Below are positions 1 through 9,396 of a stretch of 64,000 nt of DNA, piece after piece. Every line of letters starts with the position of its first letter. Positions within the stretch are counted from its first letter, which is position 1. This stretch comes from UBA4582 sp047630175 (GTDB lineage Bacteria > Pseudomonadota > Gammaproteobacteria > Pseudomonadales > Azotimanducaceae). Made by a program: the position numbers and the translations under genes. The notes beneath the pieces are model-generated. The model made no database searches and had not been told where the DNA came from. It saw only the letters and a program-made list of their open reading frames with translations. The stretch lies in NCBI GenBank assembly GCA_047630175.1, contig JBLHVI010000012.1:1-64000 (forward strand), read 5' to 3'.

Positions 1-2
1 GC

Positions 3-641
3 GCGCTCAAACGTATGATCACCGTCAATTCTGACATCATGATACGCACGCTGTGTTTGATCTTTACCTTTGCATGGTTCACTAACGAAGGAGCTCAAGC
101 TGGCGATGTTATGCTCGCAAGCAATGCAATTTTAATGCAATTCGTCACCTTTGCGGCATTTTTCCTAGACGGCTTCGCACTTGCCACAGAGACCCTCATC
201 GGACAAGCCGTAGGCGATACCAACATAAAAAGCATGGATATAATCCTGCGCTATAGCTTCGAAATCGGCTTAGCAACCGCTTGCCTGCTAAGTCTACTGT
301 TCTACTTGCTCGGGCCAGATGTTATCCGCCTACTCACCAGCAGCGCGGACGTAAGGCATACCAGTGGTGACTATTTGCTATGGGCAGTATTTGCACCTCC
401 CATCGCCTTCCCTTGTTTTCTACTTGACGGGGCTTTCATTGGCGCAACGCGCACCAAAGAAATGCGTAATGCCATGATTGCTTCACTGCTGGCGTTCATG
501 CTCGCTTGGTGGGTCTTAACACCTTGGGGTAATGACGGTTTGTGGTTAGCGTTGCATCTCTACTTTATTGCCCGTGCACTGAGTCTTTTTGTCTACCTAC
601 CTAAACTCAGGGTATTGGGCTGTACGACAAACACACAGTAA
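3..641 (+). CDS. MATE family efflux transporter, DinF-like (5' end missing)
   Basis: C-terminal part of a multidrug and toxic compound extrusion transporter, an inner-membrane antiporter driven by a sodium or proton gradient. The frame is open to the window edge, so the gene begins upstream and the first Met at base 15 is internal (Ala-Leu-Lys-Arg precedes it). About 210 residues are visible against roughly 440 to 460 for the family, so the N-terminal half is lost. The visible part is hydrophobic and holds about five or six membrane segments. Its order (charged loop, IRTLCLIFTFAW, then GFALATETLIGQAVG) matches the second half of DinF-type MATE proteins. Substrate is unknown. It ends tail to tail with the TldE gene. 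Confidence 0.85.
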   Translation, partial: ALKRMITVNSDIMIRTLCLIFTFAWFTNEGAQAGDVMLASNAILMQFVTFAAFFLDGFALATETLIGQAVGDTNIKSMDIILRYSFEIGLATACLLSLLFYLLGPDVIRLLTSSADVRHTSGDYLLWAVFAPPIAFPCFLLDGAFIGATRTKEMRNAMIASLLAFMLAWWVLTPWGNDGLWLALHLYFIARALSLFVYLPKLRVLGCTTNTQ

Positions 642-725
642 CCAGACCTGCTTGCGCGCGAGGTGATGAAGTGCGCACTATCTAAAGGCAGGCACTCCAC
701 GAGAGGTTTTACTGATTGGCTTAAC

Positions 726-2027
726 TCAACTCGCAGTTACACCGGTCACACGCACCCAAGGCAACAAACTACTGCCCGTATTGAGACGCTCGGAAGAGAC
801 AGCATCAACGGAGTTCAGCAAATCCACCATGTTACCGCTAACCGTTGTTTCCTTGATAGGAAACTGGACCTTGCCGTCTTTGATATAATAGCTGTTCTTG
901 GCAATTCCGGAAAAATCACCCCGATCATTTGGCCGACCGCCAGAGAAGCGGGTAATTAAAATGCCCTCTTTCACGCCTGCTACCATCTCTTCAAACGTAA
1001 GGTCTCCGGGCTCTGCGATATAACTGCCACCGCTGTTTATTGCTCGCGGCAAACCTGTTTTGTTAGCCCCATAAAGTCCAAGCAAATAAGTTTTTAATAC
1101 GCCCTTATCAATAACCGTTGCATTTTCAGCTCGGTAGCCATCACCCGTGACCCAGTAACCACTGCAGAGCTCATCAGCAAGCGGCTTCGAATGCAGCGTC
1201 AGCAGCGGGCTCGTGACCTGCTCGTTTAACTTACCTTTGTATATCGAGGTACCCGAAACTAGCGGTCCATCACTGATTCGCGCTGTTAAAAAACCGACAA
1301 AGGTCATCAGACAGTCCGGAGTTATCACCATATCGCCAACGAATTTCTCAGGAATATGCTGAGTTTCTACCTGCTCAGTTGACTGGCGCATTAGCAGGTC
1401 AACGTTGCTGGCTTGCTGGATAGGCGTATTCAGGTCAAGTGTGTTGTATCCGGTATACATCATCGATGAGGTATTACTCCCTAGCCTAGAGCTGAAAGAT
1501 ATACTCACCTGGTATAGGCCTCGACTCGTGAGGAACTCAACGCCGTTACTATTAACAAAACAACTACGGCGTTTGAAAAACGTGATACCTGACGAGCGTA
1601 GATTAAGTGTTGGGTAAGTCGCCGTGACATATTTCTGTAAGCCTTCGATACGATCGAACATGGCATCGTAGTCTGGCTCATCAATACCACCATGAAATCC
1701 TGCTGCAGATTGCATCTGGGCAATATCGAAGGCAGAGTCCTGCTGGCTTCCGGCCGCCATACCCTGCAGATCAACGACCGCCGCGTCGAGCGCGGTATCG
1801 TCAACTTGGTTTATCGACAGGCTCGCGCGCTTTGCATCGTCAATACCAACTAGACCAATCTCCGTTTCAAAGTTGGTGCGCAACAGATTGATCTTGCCGT
1901 TCTCTGCCTGCAGTTCATGTAGCTCGTCGGCGCTGACCCTAGCGGCCGCCTTGTCGAAGCCCTTGGCGAGAATTTTGCCTAGAACCTTATGCGCTAAAGA
2001 CTTTTCCTTGTCCGTCTGCTCCGACAT
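726..2027 (-). CDS. TldE/PmbA-family subunit of a TldD/TldE protease
   Basis: Partner subunit of a TldD/TldE-type protease. In the characterised pair, TldE has the same fold as TldD but lacks the zinc-binding motif; together they degrade unfolded peptides and help mature peptides such as microcin B17. The 433-residue length fits. The C-terminal half has typical PmbA features (VIDKGVLKTYLLGLYGANK, then SGGSYI and the SGIAKNSYYIKDGK stretch) and no HExxxH. The ATG has a strong AGGGG ribosome-binding site. It follows the TldD gene by 2 bp on the same strand, so the two are almost certainly co-transcribed. The N-terminal third is poorly conserved against E. coli PmbA, so this is a divergent branch and the substrate is unknown. 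Confidence 0.88.
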   Translation of the reverse strand: MSEQTDKEKSLAHKVLGKILAKGFDKAAARVSADELHELQAENGKINLLRTNFETEIGLVGIDDAKRASLSINQVDDTALDAAVVDLQGMAAGSQQDSAFDIAQMQSAAGFHGGIDEPDYDAMFDRIEGLQKYVTATYPTLNLRSSGITFFKRRSCFVNSNGVEFLTSRGLYQVSISFSSRLGSNTSSMMYTGYNTLDLNTPIQQASNVDLLMRQSTEQVETQHIPEKFVGDMVITPDCLMTFVGFLTARISDGPLVSGTSIYKGKLNEQVTSPLLTLHSKPLADELCSGYWVTGDGYRAENATVIDKGVLKTYLLGLYGANKTGLPRAINSGGSYIAEPGDLTFEEMVAGVKEGILITRFSGGRPNDRGDFSGIAKNSYYIKDGKVQFPIKETTVSGNMVDLLNSVDAVSSERLNTGSSLLPWVRVTGVTAS

Positions 2028-2029
2028 AT

Positions 2030-3418
2030 TTATTCCCCTCCGATATGGACTTTAGTTTTCACTGCAGGGCCGCCCATCCCAACAGGCATAGGTTGCTTCT
2101 TGCCACACATGCCCGCACAAGACCAGACCATTTCATTAGATAACATAGTGACTTCTTTGAGCATATCGAAAGCGACGCCCGAGATCGTTGTGTCAGAAAT
2201 AGCACGACCCAGCTTACCCTGCTTGATCTCGTAACCCATTTGTACACCGAACATAAACTCACTAGTGCTGTCAGCTTGTCCATTGGTTGGTCGCATCAGC
2301 AGGTAGCCATTTTCGATAGACGCTATCATGTCTTCCAGACTCGACTCGCCTGGCAGTATTGCCGTGTTGCGCATGCGCACCAAGGGCTCGTCAGTGTAAT
2401 TGAAGGCCCGGGCGTTACCGGTTAACGGCATATCGAAATACTCGGCGCTTTCCTTGTTATGCATGTAAGACTTGAGAACGCCCTTGTCGATAATCACGGC
2501 GTCTTGACTTGAAACGCCCTCGTCGTCTATGTAAACAGGCACGGGCAGGGTTTCACCGTTATGTGTGTTAGCAAAATCAACCAGCGTCACCAGTTCGTTG
2601 GCCACAACCTTGTTTAAATAGTCCGCAGCCACCGATCCGGCACGAACTATATCGCCCTCAGTTGTGTGGCCGATGGCCTCATGAGCAAGGATACCTGCGA
2701 GATCAGACGCCAAAATAACATCAACATAACCAGATACCGGCTTAACCGCCTCCTTCTTATCGAGCAATTGAAGGTACAGTGCGTCGATTTTTTCAAACAT
2801 TGGCTTGGCGCTAGTGAACACATCCTCGAACTGGCCACGCTCACCGATCGCCTCAGATAATTCGATGGGCTCGTCTCGATTGTTTCTAGTCGTCAGCTTA
2901 ATGCCGATAATGCTACGCGTGTTGGTGTTGTGCCCGTAGGAACCTTCGGATGTGTGCAGCTTCTTTTCCATGTCCAAGCAGTTAAGCGCAACTTGGCGAG
3001 ACACTACCTCTGGACAGTTTGCTACGATGTAGGCATCAAGCTCGCGCAGCAGCGCAATCTTACTTTCCTGACTTACCGCTGGCTCATCAGAAGTAAAATC
3101 ACTATTCGCTTCGGCACTCGCGCGCGGCAGGCTCGCATCGGCCTGCCCGACACGCTTGGCAAGAAATGCCGCATTGCGAGTAGCGGCACTGATTGTGGTT
3201 TCAATGGCCTCGTTACCCATATCAGGGTTTGAGCAAAAGCCCCAAGCTCCCTTGTCAAAAACTCGCGCTGAAACGCCACCGCTGGCATCACGAGTATTGC
3301 TAACCACATCCCCGTTGAGTAACGCTATATTCTCGGAGCGGTTTTCGTGAAGGCGTAACTCGGTATAGGAAGCGAATTGGTTTGAGTATTTTTTTAGGTC
3401 AATCTCATGAATATGCAT
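2030..3418 (-). CDS. TldD-family zinc metalloprotease subunit
   Basis: Catalytic subunit of a TldD/TldE heterodimeric cytosolic metalloprotease. The zinc motif HEAIGH is at residues 246-251, followed by TTEGD, the signature found in TldD. Further TldD-like blocks follow (YIDDEGVSSQDAVIIDKGVLKSY as two short matches, and a CGKKQPMPVGMGGP-type C-terminus). The length, 462 residues, is close to the usual 480. The N-terminal 100 residues differ clearly from E. coli TldD, so it looks like the second TldD subfamily rather than the housekeeping copy. It is first in a two-gene operon with the TldE-type gene. The ribosome-binding site before the ATG is weak. Confidence 0.9.
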   Translation of the reverse strand: MHIHEIDLKKYSNQFASYTELRLHENRSENIALLNGDVVSNTRDASGGVSARVFDKGAWGFCSNPDMGNEAIETTISAATRNAAFLAKRVGQADASLPRASAEANSDFTSDEPAVSQESKIALLRELDAYIVANCPEVVSRQVALNCLDMEKKLHTSEGSYGHNTNTRSIIGIKLTTRNNRDEPIELSEAIGERGQFEDVFTSAKPMFEKIDALYLQLLDKKEAVKPVSGYVDVILASDLAGILAHEAIGHTTEGDIVRAGSVAADYLNKVVANELVTLVDFANTHNGETLPVPVYIDDEGVSSQDAVIIDKGVLKSYMHNKESAEYFDMPLTGNARAFNYTDEPLVRMRNTAILPGESSLEDMIASIENGYLLMRPTNGQADSTSEFMFGVQMGYEIKQGKLGRAISDTTISGVAFDMLKEVTMLSNEMVWSCAGMCGKKQPMPVGMGGPAVKTKVHIGGE

Positions 3419-3704
3419 GGTGACAAGCCTGCTAAGTGATGGTCTGGAATATGCCGCCTACACTATGGTATATGCGACGAAAAATCCATGCTCGCGCATG
3501 CCCCAAGCACCACGCACCATGCCGAAAAGCGCAAGACGTTACTTCCCAAACCAATTAGTTTATTCTGTCGCATCATCAATTTACGCAGAATCACCCGTCG
3601 ATACGTGCAACGCGGGCGTAACAATAGGCCGCTTAAAAAACTCTCTATTTACGCAATGTATTAACCCAAGCTATTTACCCATAACAAAAAAAGGCAAACA
3701 CACC

Positions 3705-4694
3705 ATGATCTCAAGGGAAATTCATTTAACGTCACGGCCAACAGGTTTGCCGACGGCAGACAACTTTGCCATCGTCGACAACGAAATCGGTGAACCTAGC
3801 ACCGGTGAAATCGTTATTCACAACCATTTTATGTCAGTCGACCCGTACATGCGTGGTCGTATGGCGCAGGCTTGGCCAATCGGTGAAGTCATGATTGGTG
3901 GAGCCGTCGGTAAAGTCACCGCGTCTAAAAACCCAGCCTTTGAGGTCGGTGACTACGTCACTCACGGTCTTGGCTGGCGTGAATACGCTGTGACCAATGG
4001 TGAGGGTGTCAGCAAGATTGACCCAAATCTAGCTCCCCTGTCGAGCTATCTTGGGGTTATGGGCATGCCGGGCCTTACCGCCTTCGGCGGCTTACTCGTC
4101 ACGGGCGAGTACAAACCCGGTGAAACCGTCTTTGTGTCCGCCGCATCTGGCGCTGTGGGCAGTATCGTCGGCCAGATCGCCAAGATACATGGCAGCACAG
4201 TCATCGGCAGCGCCGGCAGCGACGAGAAAGTAAACGCGCTGATGGACGAGTTTGGATTTGATCACGCCTTTAATTATAAAACCGCCAATGCTTTGGAAGA
4301 ATTGCGTAAGGCGGCCCCTAAAGGCATCGATATATATTTCGAAAATGTTGGCGGACCACAGCTTGAAGCGGCTCTGACCCATTTGCGCCCCTACGGACGC
4401 ATCCCCATCTGCGGCATGATATCAACCTATAATGATGGCGCGACACAGACGCCAGGACCGCGTAACCTGACGGAGACCATCTATAAGCACATCACCATGA
4501 AGGGCTTTGTCGTCACCGACTTTTTTGACCAGCAGCCGAAGTTCTTGAAGGAGATGAGCGGCTGGATCGAATCAGGGGATGTAAAGTACCAAGAGACAAT
4601 TTTCGACGGTATTGAAAAGGCTGTAACGGCCTTCGAGGGGCTATTCCAAGGTGCCAATAATGGCAAAATGTTAGTAAAACTTGTCACCGAATAA
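3705..4694 (+). CDS. NADP-dependent alkenal/alkenone reductase, MDR family (CurA/PTGR-like)
   Basis: Medium-chain dehydrogenase/reductase of the zinc-free leukotriene B4 dehydrogenase/CurA branch, which reduces carbon-carbon double bonds of alpha,beta-unsaturated ketones or aldehydes with NADPH. Seen in the sequence: the N-terminal block MSVDPYMRGRM, the Rossmann motif AASGAVGSIVGQIAK, IDIYFENVGG and a C-terminal NGKMLVKL. At 329 residues it is full length. An upstream in-frame start at 3417 would add 96 residues of non-family sequence overlapping the TldD start, so I chose the ATG at 3705, which begins the conserved MISREIHLTSRPTG. The native substrate is not known. A hairpin terminator follows. 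Confidence 0.9.
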   Translation: MISREIHLTSRPTGLPTADNFAIVDNEIGEPSTGEIVIHNHFMSVDPYMRGRMAQAWPIGEVMIGGAVGKVTASKNPAFEVGDYVTHGLGWREYAVTNGEGVSKIDPNLAPLSSYLGVMGMPGLTAFGGLLVTGEYKPGETVFVSAASGAVGSIVGQIAKIHGSTVIGSAGSDEKVNALMDEFGFDHAFNYKTANALEELRKAAPKGIDIYFENVGGPQLEAALTHLRPYGRIPICGMISTYNDGATQTPGPRNLTETIYKHITMKGFVVTDFFDQQPKFLKEMSGWIESGDVKYQETIFDGIEKAVTAFEGLFQGANNGKMLVKLVTE

Positions 4695-4703
4695 GTCGGC
4701 TGC

Positions 4704-4746
4704 AAAAAAACCGTCACGGCACAATTGTCGCCATGGCGGTTTTTTA
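4704..4746 (+). terminator. Rho-independent terminator of the MDR reductase gene
   Basis: An A-rich arm AAAAAACCG pairs with CGGTTTTTT around an interior that can pair further, and the run of T continues. Because both arms end in A or T tracts it could also serve the convergent zinc-ribbon gene that ends 36 bp away. Confidence 0.75.
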
Positions 4747-4781
4747 TTTTGGCGTTTCAGCATCGTGCCAAACGACGACCA

Positions 4782-5255
4782 TTAACGCTGTGGCAGCAGT
4801 TCCTCAAATGCCTGCCGATACTCTTTTGACAGATACAGACGCAACTCACCAGCATCTAGAAAAGTCGAGTGACAACTGGGGCAAAGCTCAAAGCGTATTC
4901 TCACAGGCGTTTCGAGTAGGCGCTGATCCATTATTTTGTCGCACTTAGGGCATTCTACATACACCATTTCGTCGTATTCTGATCCCACTTCAACATCACC
5001 ACTATCGACGTTGATTAATGTCTCGAGCGTACCGAAATCCTCACGCGTCAGTTGATCAATATACATACCATGACAAAGCAAACATCGATCAATGCGCATC
5101 GTATCGTCACCACTGCTGATGACCTGCTCCGTTTCGCCATAACATTTTGGGCATTGCATAGATGATAAGTCCTGACAGCCTAGATTACCCACATTATCCC
5201 AAAAATGAGCGCTGACGCCAGTCCCGTCTGAACCGAATGGCACTTTTTTAAACAA
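4782..5255 (-). CDS. Protein with two TFIIB-type zinc ribbons
   Basis: Small cytosolic protein of unknown function with two zinc-ribbon units of the zf-TFIIB type. The first has CPKC at about residue 35 and CLLCHG near 58. The second has CPKC near 102 and CPSC near 124, followed by TFLDAGEL, a characteristic end of this domain. The start is uncertain. The longest frame begins with TTG at 5255 and has a GAGG box 7 bases upstream, while an internal ATG (residue 33) would begin directly at the first ribbon. The family is common in bacteria and presumed to bind nucleic acid or protein, but this is not shown for this protein. Confidence 0.75.
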   Translation of the reverse strand: MFKKVPFGSDGTGVSAHFWDNVGNLGCQDLSSMQCPKCYGETEQVISSGDDTMRIDRCLLCHGMYIDQLTREDFGTLETLINVDSGDVEVGSEYDEMVYVECPKCDKIMDQRLLETPVRIRFELCPSCHSTFLDAGELRLYLSKEYRQAFEELLPQR

Positions 5256-5572
5256 TGCTAACCTCGAATGCGGCCTGTCTTATAACAACAAGCAGGACTT
5301 TCGTTGCCAGCCGCTAGCGAGACGGCGCATTATGAGCTTCGTTTGGGCACAACCCAAACTAGTCTCCGCCGCACATGCCATCAAGGTCTCCAACATGGGC
5401 GCCTAACGCGACGTCTCGTATCATGCGCTGATACCGTTAGTCAGCATACGACAAACCATTAGCCAGCGTGGGGTACAGGTATCTATTTCTGAGGCTATGC
5501 GTTCATTACATCCCGTTTTCTACAAAAACAACTACAAACTACAAACCACAAACCACAAATTAAAAACTTAAG
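5256..5572. other. Intergenic region, no gene recognised
   Basis: About 320 bases between the zinc-ribbon gene and the small frame behind the DUF3429 gene. I see no convincing frame, tRNA or terminator. It contains a four-copy heptad repeat near its right end and otherwise has unremarkable composition. Confidence 0.6.
5534..5561. repeat. Four tandem 7-bp units
   Basis: The units ACAAACT, ACAAACC, ACAAACC and ACAAATT stand head to tail. The array is too short and too degenerate to be a CRISPR or an iteron array. It is probably a slippage product. Confidence 0.85.
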
Positions 5573-5671
5573 TTACGACGTTTTCCGCCTGATCATTTTG
5601 CCCATAACCCAGTGCGCCAACCGATCAGCGGTGAAGTTCGATAGCGGGCGACCGGGGCAGCCAATCATCAT
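5573..5671 (-). CDS. Possible 32-residue peptide coupled to the DUF3429 gene
   Basis: A short frame whose ATG overlaps the TGA of the DUF3429 gene in the ATGA arrangement typical of translational coupling. It encodes MMIGCPGRPLS and then a basic, amphipathic tail ending KMIRRKTS. I recognise no family. The overlap is the only positive evidence, so it may be chance. Confidence 0.25.
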   Translation of the reverse strand: MMIGCPGRPLSNFTADRLAHWVMGKMIRRKTS

Positions 5672-6129
5672 GTGGGCACAGACACACTGGCCAGCACTAC
5701 CAGCACATGAGCACCGAAAGCGCCCATCGTGCCGCGTACGCGCAGATCTCGGTAATACTGTGGCTGCTGACGCAAACCAGCGAGCCTACTTTCACCTGCC
5801 AGTAGCAGTGGGTGCAACAGACCCAGCAACATCACAGCGCCCAAGGCGGGTAATACCAGCAGTGCACCCAATCCGACAATCACAATACCATTGCTCAGCA
5901 ATAAAATTTGGCTTCGCTGCTTGATACTGGTATCAGGCATGAGTAATGCAAAACCCCACCAGCTGCCCGCAAGAAAGCTCAGAATACCAAACGAGTAAAG
6001 ACTCAGACCTTGCTGCGCAAACGTTAATTCAACACCAAACAATGCCAGCAGCGTGAAACCCAAAAATGGTAGGAGTCCAGCGCCAGCAAGGACAATAGCC
6101 CACTGTTGATAAGACTGAATATTTGTCAC
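5668..6129 (-). CDS. DUF3429 family inner-membrane protein
   Basis: A small hydrophobic protein with about four or five membrane segments. The pattern matches DUF3429: AGLLPFLGF, then LYSFGILSFLAGSWWG, and a terminal YYRDLRVRGT segment. Function is unknown. I chose a GTG start at 6129 because a strong GGGGAGA ribbon sits 8 bases upstream and the family sequence begins just after it. The longer frame from 6186 starts with TTG and adds 19 residues with no family match. The protein is then 153 residues, typical for DUF3429. Confidence 0.8.
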   Translation of the reverse strand: MTNIQSYQQWAIVLAGAGLLPFLGFTLLALFGVELTFAQQGLSLYSFGILSFLAGSWWGFALLMPDTSIKQRSQILLLSNGIVIVGLGALLVLPALGAVMLLGLLHPLLLAGESRLAGLRQQPQYYRDLRVRGTMGAFGAHVLVVLASVSVPT

Positions 6130-6384
6130 GGTTTTATCTCCCCTACCAATGAACAGTTGCGTAGTGGCACTCTCATTATTTGCCAATCACTGCACTACAG
6201 TCCGTCAACGCTTAGTTAACGGACCCTGCCAGCCTGCGTGTACAACATCGAATCATTTCGATCTCTAACCATTAAATGGTACGAAAGTTTCTCGACCGTA
6301 GACTCATTTACTCCCCCTTCTCAGAACGCCGGGCCAAGCAACGTGTCCCAATATCTCTCGACGACAGGCGCCACATTTTCTCCC

Positions 6385-7803
6385 TTAGAGCATGAAAATA
6401 CCAACCAGAAGGAATCCCGCCAACGCGATGAACGCACTACACAACGCATAGGGTAGTTGGGTCCGAACGTGGTCGATATGATCCGTTGCCGCAGCCATAG
6501 AAGCAACAACCGTCGTGTCACTAATGGGTGATGCATGGTCGCCAAAGATTGCGCCAGAGAGCACAGCGGCAAGAAACAAAGTGCTTGGCAGGTCTAGCGA
6601 CAACGCTATCTGCATGCCCAACGGAATCATGATGGCAAAGGTGCCCCAACTAGAACCGATAGAAAAAGCAATGACGCCAGAGATGAGAAACAATATGGGT
6701 AGCAGCAGCGCCTGAGGAACGTTGTCCCCTGCTAACTGGGCAATATAGACACCCGTACCTAGCAAGTTCGCCACATCACCCAGCGCCAGAGCCAATAATA
6801 AAATAATAACGACGGGTAAAAGACCCCCAGCACCGCGTAAGAAAACCTGCATAAGGTCATCAAGACTTGATTTACCCTGCAGCAGCACGAGTAACCAAGC
6901 GCTGGCCAAGGCCGCCATCACGGCCCACAGCACCGCGGTGGAACCCGAACCAGCGCTTAAATCGCCGTCGCCAGTGACATACAGTCCAAGGGGCATACTC
7001 AATACCATAACGCCGATAGGCACAACCATAAAGCGCGCCTTATCGGTTGGCTTGGCGTCGGCTTGGCTTGAGAGAATGGCCGGATCAACCATCGGTGTCG
7101 CGTCCGGCCAAAGCATCTGGCCTCCGAGAGTACGCTGTTGGGCCGCACGCATGGGCCCGATATCGATATCACGCCAGATAGAGACTGCAGCCACGGCAAC
7201 GGCAGCCAAGGCATAGAAATTAAACAAAATGGCACCCAAAAACACATCGATAGGATCTTCAACATCAGCGGCCACCAGCAGACTGATGATGACCGCGCCC
7301 CAAGCATTAAGCGGAATAAGGATACAAATTGGGGCTGAAGTGGCGTCGATGATGTAGGCAAGCTTCTCCCGCGAGATCCGGTATTTATCGAACAGAGGCC
7401 GAGCGATTGCGCCCGCGATCAGCAGGGTGATACTTGATTCCACAAACACAACGACGCCAATGCCGAAGGCTAGCCACTGCGCCGGTTTGGCGCCTTGGAG
7501 CCAGTTACGCTGTGCCAAATAGGCGATAAAGCCACGCACGCCCCCGACCTTTTCGATAGTCGCAATCAGACCGCCAACCATCAGCGCAAACATCAGTATT
7601 CGCGCGTCGCCGGGATCAGTAAATACGGCAACGATACCATCAATACCGTGACCTAAGCCTGCCAGTGGATGCACGCTATACAGCAAGCTGTGACCGAGCC
7701 AGATGCCCATAGCCAAGGACAAAATAACCTGCCGCGAAATAATGGCGAGTGCGATCGCGAGCACGGGAGGCAATATAGATAACCAATTAGGTTCATAGAC
7801 CAT
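6385..7803 (-). CDS. NhaC-family Na+/H+ antiporter
   Basis: Inner-membrane transporter of about 472 residues with 11 or 12 hydrophobic segments, matching the NhaC family that exchanges sodium for protons or carries organic substrates. Seen: the start MVYEPNWLSILPPVLAIALA, the block FVESSITLLIAGAIARPL, the SAPICILIPLNAWGA motif, the conserved SIGSSWGTFAIMIPLG and the FGDHASPISDTTV motif typical of NhaC proteins. A longer frame starts with TTG at 7851, but the ATG at 7803 is the likelier start because it fits the family. Transport direction and substrate cannot be read from sequence. The window has a second sodium/proton antiporter, NhaA, of an unrelated fold. Confidence 0.88.
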   Translation of the reverse strand: MVYEPNWLSILPPVLAIALAIISRQVILSLAMGIWLGHSLLYSVHPLAGLGHGIDGIVAVFTDPGDARILMFALMVGGLIATIEKVGGVRGFIAYLAQRNWLQGAKPAQWLAFGIGVVVFVESSITLLIAGAIARPLFDKYRISREKLAYIIDATSAPICILIPLNAWGAVIISLLVAADVEDPIDVFLGAILFNFYALAAVAVAAVSIWRDIDIGPMRAAQQRTLGGQMLWPDATPMVDPAILSSQADAKPTDKARFMVVPIGVMVLSMPLGLYVTGDGDLSAGSGSTAVLWAVMAALASAWLLVLLQGKSSLDDLMQVFLRGAGGLLPVVIILLLALALGDVANLLGTGVYIAQLAGDNVPQALLLPILFLISGVIAFSIGSSWGTFAIMIPLGMQIALSLDLPSTLFLAAVLSGAIFGDHASPISDTTVVASMAAATDHIDHVRTQLPYALCSAFIALAGFLLVGIFML

Positions 7804-8181
7804 AGAAACTTCTAAGCTGCTAGCCACCAATAATTGTCCGAGTGTACTCAATATTAATGTGCAAGCAGTATTTAAACGCCACTTTCGCGAATAACAGCAA
7901 CCTGTTCAACCAAAAGAAACCATCACTGGGATTAATCAGTGGCGGCAACAGGCCCTACCTATCACGTGCTAGACCCAGCACTGCTGCATCATCATTCGAC
8001 GTGATAACGCCACAAATAGTCTCATTCGTCGTCCTTGTATATACTGGCGACCAGCGGCGTCGTGCTTATTCGTTGTCCGCACAATCAGGCGTCCTTATGA
8101 AATGCCGCGCGAGGACTACGCGCGTCAACTTACTGAATCGACTACCCGCCGACACTGGCTAAGCTCTGGAACACGCGGACT
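7804..8181. other. Divergent intergenic region between the NhaC-type and MFS genes
   Basis: About 380 bases separating two divergently read genes, so it should carry promoters for both. A GCGCG/CGCGC inverted repeat lies near 8105-8125. I could not pick out a clear -35/-10 pair. A 106-codon frame across it has no protein-like character and I leave it out. Confidence 0.5.
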
Positions 8182-9396
8182 ATGATAAGACCTATTAACT
8201 ACTACTTCATCGGCGCGGGCAGTTGGTTCCTCGCCTACGGTATGCAGTCTGTGGTTTTTGCCTGGCTGGTCACCATGGTCTTGAATGAAAGTGCTGAGTT
8301 AGTGGGTATTGCACAGATGGCGTTTTTGCTGCCAGCAATGCTGTTCATGCTCCTTGGCGGTAGCCTCGCCGATTACTTTGGTGGCAAAAGAGTCGCTATC
8401 GTTGGTCACCTAATGGCTTCCTTAGCCCCCCTGTTTCTGGGCGTTGTCGTTTTACTCGACGGCATGACTTACAGCAGCGTGATTATATTTGCAGTGATTA
8501 TGGGGTGTGCCCAGTCCTTGGTGACGCCTGCCCGAGATGGATTGTTGGCATTGGTGGCTGACGGCAAAATCCAACGATTAGTCGTGCAAGCCAGCATGAT
8601 CCAGTTCGGCATACAAATGCTGGGCTTTGGCATCGCAGCCCACGCTGATGAGCTCGGTGCAGCCACCATGCTATTGATGCAATTTTTAATACTGCAAGTT
8701 GGTGTATTTGCATTTATCAAACTCAAGGTGCCACACACGCGACCCAGCGTCACAGATGGCCATTTGCTGCAACAGATAGGTGCATCAATCAGCGAAGGCT
8801 TTCGCACAGTGCGCGGTTCGCCCTACTTACGCGCAGTCGTTGCACAGAATTTTGCCATGGGCGTTTTTTTCATGGGGTCGTATATCGTTACCATTCCATT
8901 ATTGATTCGGGAGCGTTATCACGGTTCTTCTGTGGAGCTCTCTTGGGTCAATGGCGCCAATTCGCTGGGGCTTGTCATGACCATCTTGATTTTAATGAAA
9001 ATCGGCGATGTTCATCGCCAGGGTCGTGCCTTACTGCTCGCTCAGGGCATCGGTGCTATCGCACTGGCAGGCGGCGGACTAGGTCTTGGCTTCTACTCGC
9101 TCATTGTCTGCGTCTTTTTCTGGGGAGTCTGTGGCGGTTTAGGCATGACGATGTCTCGAACCATCATGCAAGAGATGGCGCCCGCCAATCAACGCGCACG
9201 GATCATGGCATTTTATTCATTTTCATTTATGGGCGCAGGCCCCATCGGCGCGCTGTTGAGCGGCTATCTCGTCACCTGGTTCGGCCCCTCACAGGCACTA
9301 ATTATGTCATCTGCGGCAATGCTGGTTGTCGTCTGCTTCATGTCTTTACGCTCAACCCTCTGGGGGCTTGATCCCCGACAGGCAACGCAGCCATGA
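8182..9396 (+). CDS. MFS transporter
   Basis: Twelve-segment major facilitator transporter of 404 residues in the inner membrane. Seen: an N-terminal SWFLAYGMQSVVFAWLV helix, the loop 2-3 motif with GGSLADYFGGKR, the matching second-half loop, and a FSFMGAGPIGALLSGYL helix resembling the EntS/MFS_3 branch of drug or siderophore exporters. The substrate is unknown. The stop codon overlaps the start of the sirtuin gene by 4 bp, so the two are translated together, which is an unusual pairing. Confidence 0.88.
   Translation: MIRPINYYFIGAGSWFLAYGMQSVVFAWLVTMVLNESAELVGIAQMAFLLPAMLFMLLGGSLADYFGGKRVAIVGHLMASLAPLFLGVVVLLDGMTYSSVIIFAVIMGCAQSLVTPARDGLLALVADGKIQRLVVQASMIQFGIQMLGFGIAAHADELGAATMLLMQFLILQVGVFAFIKLKVPHTRPSVTDGHLLQQIGASISEGFRTVRGSPYLRAVVAQNFAMGVFFMGSYIVTIPLLIRERYHGSSVELSWVNGANSLGLVMTILILMKIGDVHRQGRALLLAQGIGAIALAGGGLGLGFYSLIVCVFFWGVCGGLGMTMSRTIMQEMAPANQRARIMAFYSFSFMGAGPIGALLSGYLVTWFGPSQALIMSSAAMLVVVCFMSLRSTLWGLDPRQATQP

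Noticed and set aside
5534..5561. Short repeats that could suggest a CRISPR
   Set aside because: Units are 7 bp with no spacers; no cas genes in the window.
6999..7361. 120-codon frame in another frame of the NhaC-type gene
   Set aside because: Entirely inside a conserved gene and rich in Trp, Ser and Arg as expected of a shadow frame.
7842..8162. 106-codon plus-strand frame
   Set aside because: Lies between divergent genes, no ribosome-binding site or domain; composition is not protein-like.
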